From: Lentisphaerota bacterium
GTDB taxonomy: Bacteria > Verrucomicrobiota > Lentisphaeria > Victivallales > Victivallaceae
DNA: 64,000 nucleotides
Direction of reading: 5' to 3'
Assembly: GCA_015061805.1 (NCBI GenBank)
Contig: SUVV01000001.1
Coordinates: 62,001-126,000, forward strand
Both the position numbers and the translations under genes were made by a program. Below the pieces are notes generated by a model. It made no database searches. It had not been told where the DNA came from and saw only the letters and a program-made list of their open reading frames with translations. This document shows positions 60,835-64,000 of this stretch, piece after piece. The first letter of the stretch is position 1. Each line of letters opens with the position of its first letter.

Positions 60835-60908
60835 TGTAAACACCCTGAATCAAATTTGAATGCTGTTTCTGCTTACTATACACTCAAAATGTGATTATGT
60901 CCAATCTT

Positions 60909-62027
60909 TCAACGGATTATTGCTGAAATTTCTTTCAACATGGCGATCGCCGCATCCGGACGGGCAAGATTTGCCGCTGCTTTTCCCCGATCTTCCAGAT
61001 TTTTCCGGTCGCCGCAAATATCGTTTTGCAGTAATTCCGAGGCTTTTTCCACGGTGAAACCACTGTTGCGGACGATGACTGCGGCGTTGTTGCGTTCAAA
61101 ATATTCGGCATTGTCCTGCTGATGTCCTTCCGAAGCGTAGGGGTAAGGAATCAGGAAAGCACCTTTGCCGAAAAGTGCCAATTCGGCAAGTGTACTGCCG
61201 CCGGAACGGCAGAAAACGGCGTCTGCCGCACCGAGAAAATACTCCATACGGTCGCTGGATTCCAACAGCAGAACCGGAAAATCGGCTTGAGCGTACAACT
61301 TTTCAGCTTCGGCTTTTTTACCTTTTCCGCAAAGGTGAAGCACCTGAAAATTCCGTTCCCGGCACTGCATAAATGCCTGCGGCAGGATCGAATTGAATAC
61401 CGCCGCCCCCTGACTGCCGCCGAAAACCAGTACGGTGGTCAGATCTTCTTTGAGATCACAGGCAAAGAGTTCATTGAGCATCTTCAATGCTTCTGCACGG
61501 GAAATTGAATACTTCTCCAGCAATTCCGGGCGCACCGGCATTCCGATATCGACCACGCGACAGCGGCACTTATCGGCATTGACCGCCGGGAATCCCGCCC
61601 CCAGCACCCTGGCAAAAAGCGTTGCCCAACGGTTCGCTCTGCCGATACGCGCGTTGCCGTCATGCAAGGCGATCGGCACCCGGTGCAATAACGCGGCACT
61701 CAAGACCGGAACCATCGAAAATGAGCCCATTCCCAAAACCGCCTGCGGTTTGAATTCTTTGATGACCCGCCAGGATCGCACACATCCGGAGATGCTTCCG
61801 GTGATAAATTTAACCGGGTTGCGTTTCAGAGAGGGCATCATCGGAAGCGCGATGGCTTCGATACCGCACGCGGCGGCGCTCTGCACTTGAGCTGCCGAAT
61901 TCACTCCGGACAACAGCAGCAGCACCTTACCGCCCTGCTGCTGAAAAGTTCTGGCGATACTCAATCCCGGGAAAAAGTGTCCTCCGGTTCCGCCGCAACT
62001 TATGATCAAACGTTTTAATTCCCCCAT
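60909..62027 (-). CDS. murG: UDP-GlcNAc:undecaprenyl-PP-MurNAc-pentapeptide GlcNAc transferase
   Basis: 372 residues. GT28 fold: N-terminal SCGGTGGHFFPGLSIA and GMGSFSMVPVLSAALL; C-terminal donor site FCRSGGSTLAELALFGKGAFLIPYPYASEGHQQDNA. Makes lipid II at the inner membrane. The usual H-E-Q-N block in the acceptor domain reads LHDGNARIGRANRW here, a departure worth noting. Follows ftsW by two bases, with GGAGGG eight bases before ATG. Confidence 0.9.
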   Translation of the reverse strand: MGELKRLIISCGGTGGHFFPGLSIARTFQQQGGKVLLLLSGVNSAAQVQSAAACGIEAIALPMMPSLKRNPVKFITGSISGCVRSWRVIKEFKPQAVLGMGSFSMVPVLSAALLHRVPIALHDGNARIGRANRWATLFARVLGAGFPAVNADKCRCRVVDIGMPVRPELLEKYSISRAEALKMLNELFACDLKEDLTTVLVFGGSQGAAVFNSILPQAFMQCRERNFQVLHLCGKGKKAEAEKLYAQADFPVLLLESSDRMEYFLGAADAVFCRSGGSTLAELALFGKGAFLIPYPYASEGHQQDNAEYFERNNAAVIVRNSGFTVEKASELLQNDICGDRKNLEDRGKAAANLARPDAAIAMLKEISAIIR

Positions 62028-62029
62028 TT

Positions 62030-63268
62030 TCAGAACCCTCCATCCAATTCATCATCATCTTTACGGCGAAAGAAATTCCGATATCCCGGATTGTCGCTGT
62101 AGGCGGCAATCGAGATCAGAATTCCGGTAGCGATCAGGCATCCCATAAGATTACTGCCGCCGTAACTTATAAACGGTGCGGGCATTCCCTTGGTCGGAAA
62201 GCACCCGGACATCGCACCGAAGTTGATCGCCGCCTGAAGCATCACCCCGGCAGTCAGCGCCCATCCCAGAAGCATTCCGCAACGGTCACGGGATTTGAGA
62301 GCGATCCGGAGCGCAAAATATCCCCATAGCGTATACAATATCAACACTGCAAGAATACCGACAAAACCCAACTCTTCACCCACGATAGCAAGAATAAAGT
62401 CGGTCTGCTTCTCCGGCAGATAGTCCGCCTTGAAACGGCTCTTGGTAAGCCCGACCCCGAACCAGGAACCGCTGCCCAGAGCCAGAAGCGAAAACCACAA
62501 CTGCATTCCCTGATCACTCTGATAGCGTTCCGGGTCAAAAAAGATCGTCATTCGAGCCCAGCGCATGGCGTCAAAAGCCTTGATGCACCACACAACGATC
62601 GTGCAGAATACCATCGGGATCACCCAGTAGAGCCAACTCAATCCGGCAACAAAAATGGTAACAAACGACATAGCGCCGACAAGAGCGGTGGTACCGAGAT
62701 CGTTTCCGAGCCAGATCAGCCCCATAATTCCGGCGACCACGCCGCCCAGCACCCAGATACCGTTACGTTTTTTGCGCCAACTGGCAAAGGTGCGGATGTT
62801 TTCAGAACAGTACCAGGCGACAAAAATCGCCACGGCGATCTTTGCCATTTCCGAAGGCTGAAAGGTGTAACCTGCCAGGTGGATCCAACGGTGTGCGCCG
62901 TTGACCGCTTTGGAACAGCGCGCCCAGAGCAGCAGTAACGAAACTCCTCCCAGCAACCAGTAGGAAAGCCGGCTCAACAATTTGTGCCCCATGAAAAACG
63001 CGGTAAGTCCGCTGACACATCCGAGGATCGCCCAGATAAACTGATTGCGGAAAAGCGAAGCGGTTTCCCTGCCGTTGAAATGGCTGGTTGCGGAGTTGAT
63101 CATCATCAAACCGAAAGCGGTGAGGATGATCGTCGTCAACAGCAGACCGAGCGCATCGCCGAAAGAGTTTGGCAAAGACTCTTCGACATCACTGTTTTCG
63201 ATGACGATATCATCATTGGCTGCCTGTGACGCCAGTTGTTCAAGATGGCTGCGAGAACTCTTTTTCAT
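62030..63268 (-). CDS. ftsW: Peptidoglycan glycosyltransferase FtsW
   Basis: 412 residues. SEDS-family integral membrane protein with about ten helices; begins with a 40-residue acidic cytoplasmic extension (SQAANDDIVIENSDVEESLPN). Conserved segments: AHRWIHLAGYTFQPSEMAKIAVAIFVAWY, GNDLGTTALVGAMSFV, the extracytoplasmic PEKQTDFILAIVGEELGFVG and NFGAMSGCFPTKGMPAPFISYGGSNLMGCLIATGIL. Polymerises lipid II during division with a class B PBP. RodA is an alternative, but the pairing with murG favours FtsW. Confidence 0.9.
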   Translation of the reverse strand: MKKSSRSHLEQLASQAANDDIVIENSDVEESLPNSFGDALGLLLTTIILTAFGLMMINSATSHFNGRETASLFRNQFIWAILGCVSGLTAFFMGHKLLSRLSYWLLGGVSLLLLWARCSKAVNGAHRWIHLAGYTFQPSEMAKIAVAIFVAWYCSENIRTFASWRKKRNGIWVLGGVVAGIMGLIWLGNDLGTTALVGAMSFVTIFVAGLSWLYWVIPMVFCTIVVWCIKAFDAMRWARMTIFFDPERYQSDQGMQLWFSLLALGSGSWFGVGLTKSRFKADYLPEKQTDFILAIVGEELGFVGILAVLILYTLWGYFALRIALKSRDRCGMLLGWALTAGVMLQAAINFGAMSGCFPTKGMPAPFISYGGSNLMGCLIATGILISIAAYSDNPGYRNFFRRKDDDELDGGF

Positions 63269-63269
63269 T

Positions 63270-64000
63270 TCAGAGCGCCACTTTCTGACCGGGGAGGATC
63301 GCTTTCAAACCGGTTGCCGCAACCAGAGCGGCGGCATCGGCATCGTCGCAGACAAGGCGGGGGTCGATTTCGATCTCCGCGTTACAGGAACCATCGGCGT
63401 TGCGCGGGATGTCGACACCGCAGGCGGCAAGGCGCCGGGCATTGCGGTCAGAGATCATCCGGCGGCAGCTTTCCACAGAATCGACTCCGGTGAGGTTTTT
63501 GGTGGGGGCAAAAAGTTCGTTGCGGTCGCCTTCAAAAAGGATGACCTTTTCGGCAAGCGGGAGAGCATCGAAAATAAAGGATTCCAGTTTGACACCGTTG
63601 TTGTCGGCAGGGGTGCAGAGTTCGCCCGCATCATTGATGGAAGCAATTTTTTTATCAGCACGGTGCCAGGGAAGCTGCAGGGAATTTCCGGCGGTGAGGC
63701 GTTCAATATAGTTCCGGGAAAAGACGTGGATGGCGGGGCTTCCGGCGGAGTATTGCAGAGAACCGTCGGCGTTGCGTTTTTCGGCAAGTTCTGCGGGCAG
63801 ATCGCTGTATTCGATGATCATCGTCCGGCCGCAACTCATGCAGAAGTTACCCAATTTTTCAAAGGGGCCGGTCTTGGAAAGGACAATGGCGCCGACTTCA
63901 GCATTTTCCAAAGCCAGGAGACCGGCAAAACGGGGAGAAACCACCGGAACCAGCGGATTATCCACCTGAAAATAGGAGACGATCTCCGTACCATCCTGCT
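63270..64000 (-). CDS. UDPGP-type nucleotide-sugar pyrophosphorylase (5' end beyond the window)
   Basis: The visible 243 codons are the C-terminal part. YFQVDNPLVPVVSPRF is the sugar-binding signature of UDP-N-acetylglucosamine/galactosamine pyrophosphorylases of the UDPGP family. GNFCMSCGRTMIIEYSDLP, HVFSRNYIERL and VKLESFIFDALPLAEKVILFEGDRNELFAPTKN follow in family order. Probably makes UDP-GlcNAc or a related UDP-sugar for wall and surface glycans; UTP-glucose-1-phosphate uridylyltransferase activity is possible. One base from ftsW, so it leads this envelope operon from beyond the window. Confidence 0.85.
   Translation of the reverse strand, partial: QDGTEIVSYFQVDNPLVPVVSPRFAGLLALENAEVGAIVLSKTGPFEKLGNFCMSCGRTMIIEYSDLPAELAEKRNADGSLQYSAGSPAIHVFSRNYIERLTAGNSLQLPWHRADKKIASINDAGELCTPADNNGVKLESFIFDALPLAEKVILFEGDRNELFAPTKNLTGVDSVESCRRMISDRNARRLAACGVDIPRNADGSCNAEIEIDPRLVCDDADAAALVAATGLKAILPGQKVAL

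Noticed and set aside
1-64000. High frequency of TTCCGG/CCGGAA-type hexamers, considered as an uptake sequence
   Set aside because: They follow the preferred codons (CCG, GGA, TCC) within genes; no fixed longer motif or orientation pattern was seen.

Overview
The window reads as the chromosome of a Lentisphaerota-type (PVC superphylum, Victivallis-like) Gram-negative anaerobe. The evidence is four prepilin-type proteins with the FTLIELLV leader (three with an intact C-terminal H-X9-DG motif, the fourth with Phe in place of the His), a Minf_1886-family protein, large secreted glycan-degrading enzymes (GH42-like, DUF4838, three heparinase II/III paralogues, sialate O-acetylesterase), an Mla-type lipid transport operon, and FtsW/MurG/MreB. 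GC is moderate and coding density is high. I found no tRNA, rRNA, CRISPR array or prophage. The taxonomic call is an inference from gene families.

Layout. 1-2450 (+): a partial gene, a lipoprotein, lysA and tsaB. 2451-3162: an array of composite palindromic repeats. 3163-11992 (-): GH42-like hydrolase, two prepilin-type genes, an SGNH hydrolase, a DUF2156 protein and mreB. 12182-15097 (+): three glycosyltransferases. 15076-20970 (-): acyl-CoA ligase, PanE-like reductase, two DUF4886 proteins and a GT2. 21130-24288 (+): efp, sialate O-acetylesterase, GNAT. 24292-26516 (-): AraC regulator, C_GCAxxG_C_C protein, acyl-ACP thioesterase. 26733-32658 (+): transposase remnant, a prepilin-type gene, DUF4838 protein, fhs. 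32954-40184 (-): prepilin-type gene heading three tandem heparinase-family lyases. 40395-44479: nitroreductase, an unknown protein, an IPMS/citramalate synthase and holA. 44704-54040 (-): membrane protein, plsC, M16 protease, Minf_1886, mlaD/F/E, an unknown protein and ffh. 54250-60007 (+): zinc-ribbon protein, AlbA_2 protein, DinG-type helicase and ABC exporter. 60008-64000 (-): dciA, a small membrane protein, murG, ftsW and a truncated UDPGP-type pyrophosphorylase.

The most unusual signal is a composite palindromic repeat with two faces. (i) Three copies fill the only three convergent gene junctions that have any spacing (tsaB/GH, fhs/heparinase, holA/membrane protein). Each has a 25-26 bp inverted repeat, a shared tail, and short hairpins joined by CTTCAC linkers. 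(ii) Related material sits in the opposite orientation, in frame, inside prepilin leaders. In three of the four prepilin genes a 20-110 codon insert is bracketed by two intact FTLIELLV copies that differ from each other only at synonymous sites. Different-sequence hairpins whose 3' arm covers the Phe-Thr codons of FTLIELLV recur at the same place in three genes. I know of no description of this arrangement.

Prepilin-type genes immediately precede secreted glycan-degrading enzymes in all three loci, which suggests the pilin-like proteins work with enzyme export or surface display. Housekeeping promoters are unusually uniform (TTGAHN, 16-17 bp spacer, TATATT) and are listed where clear.
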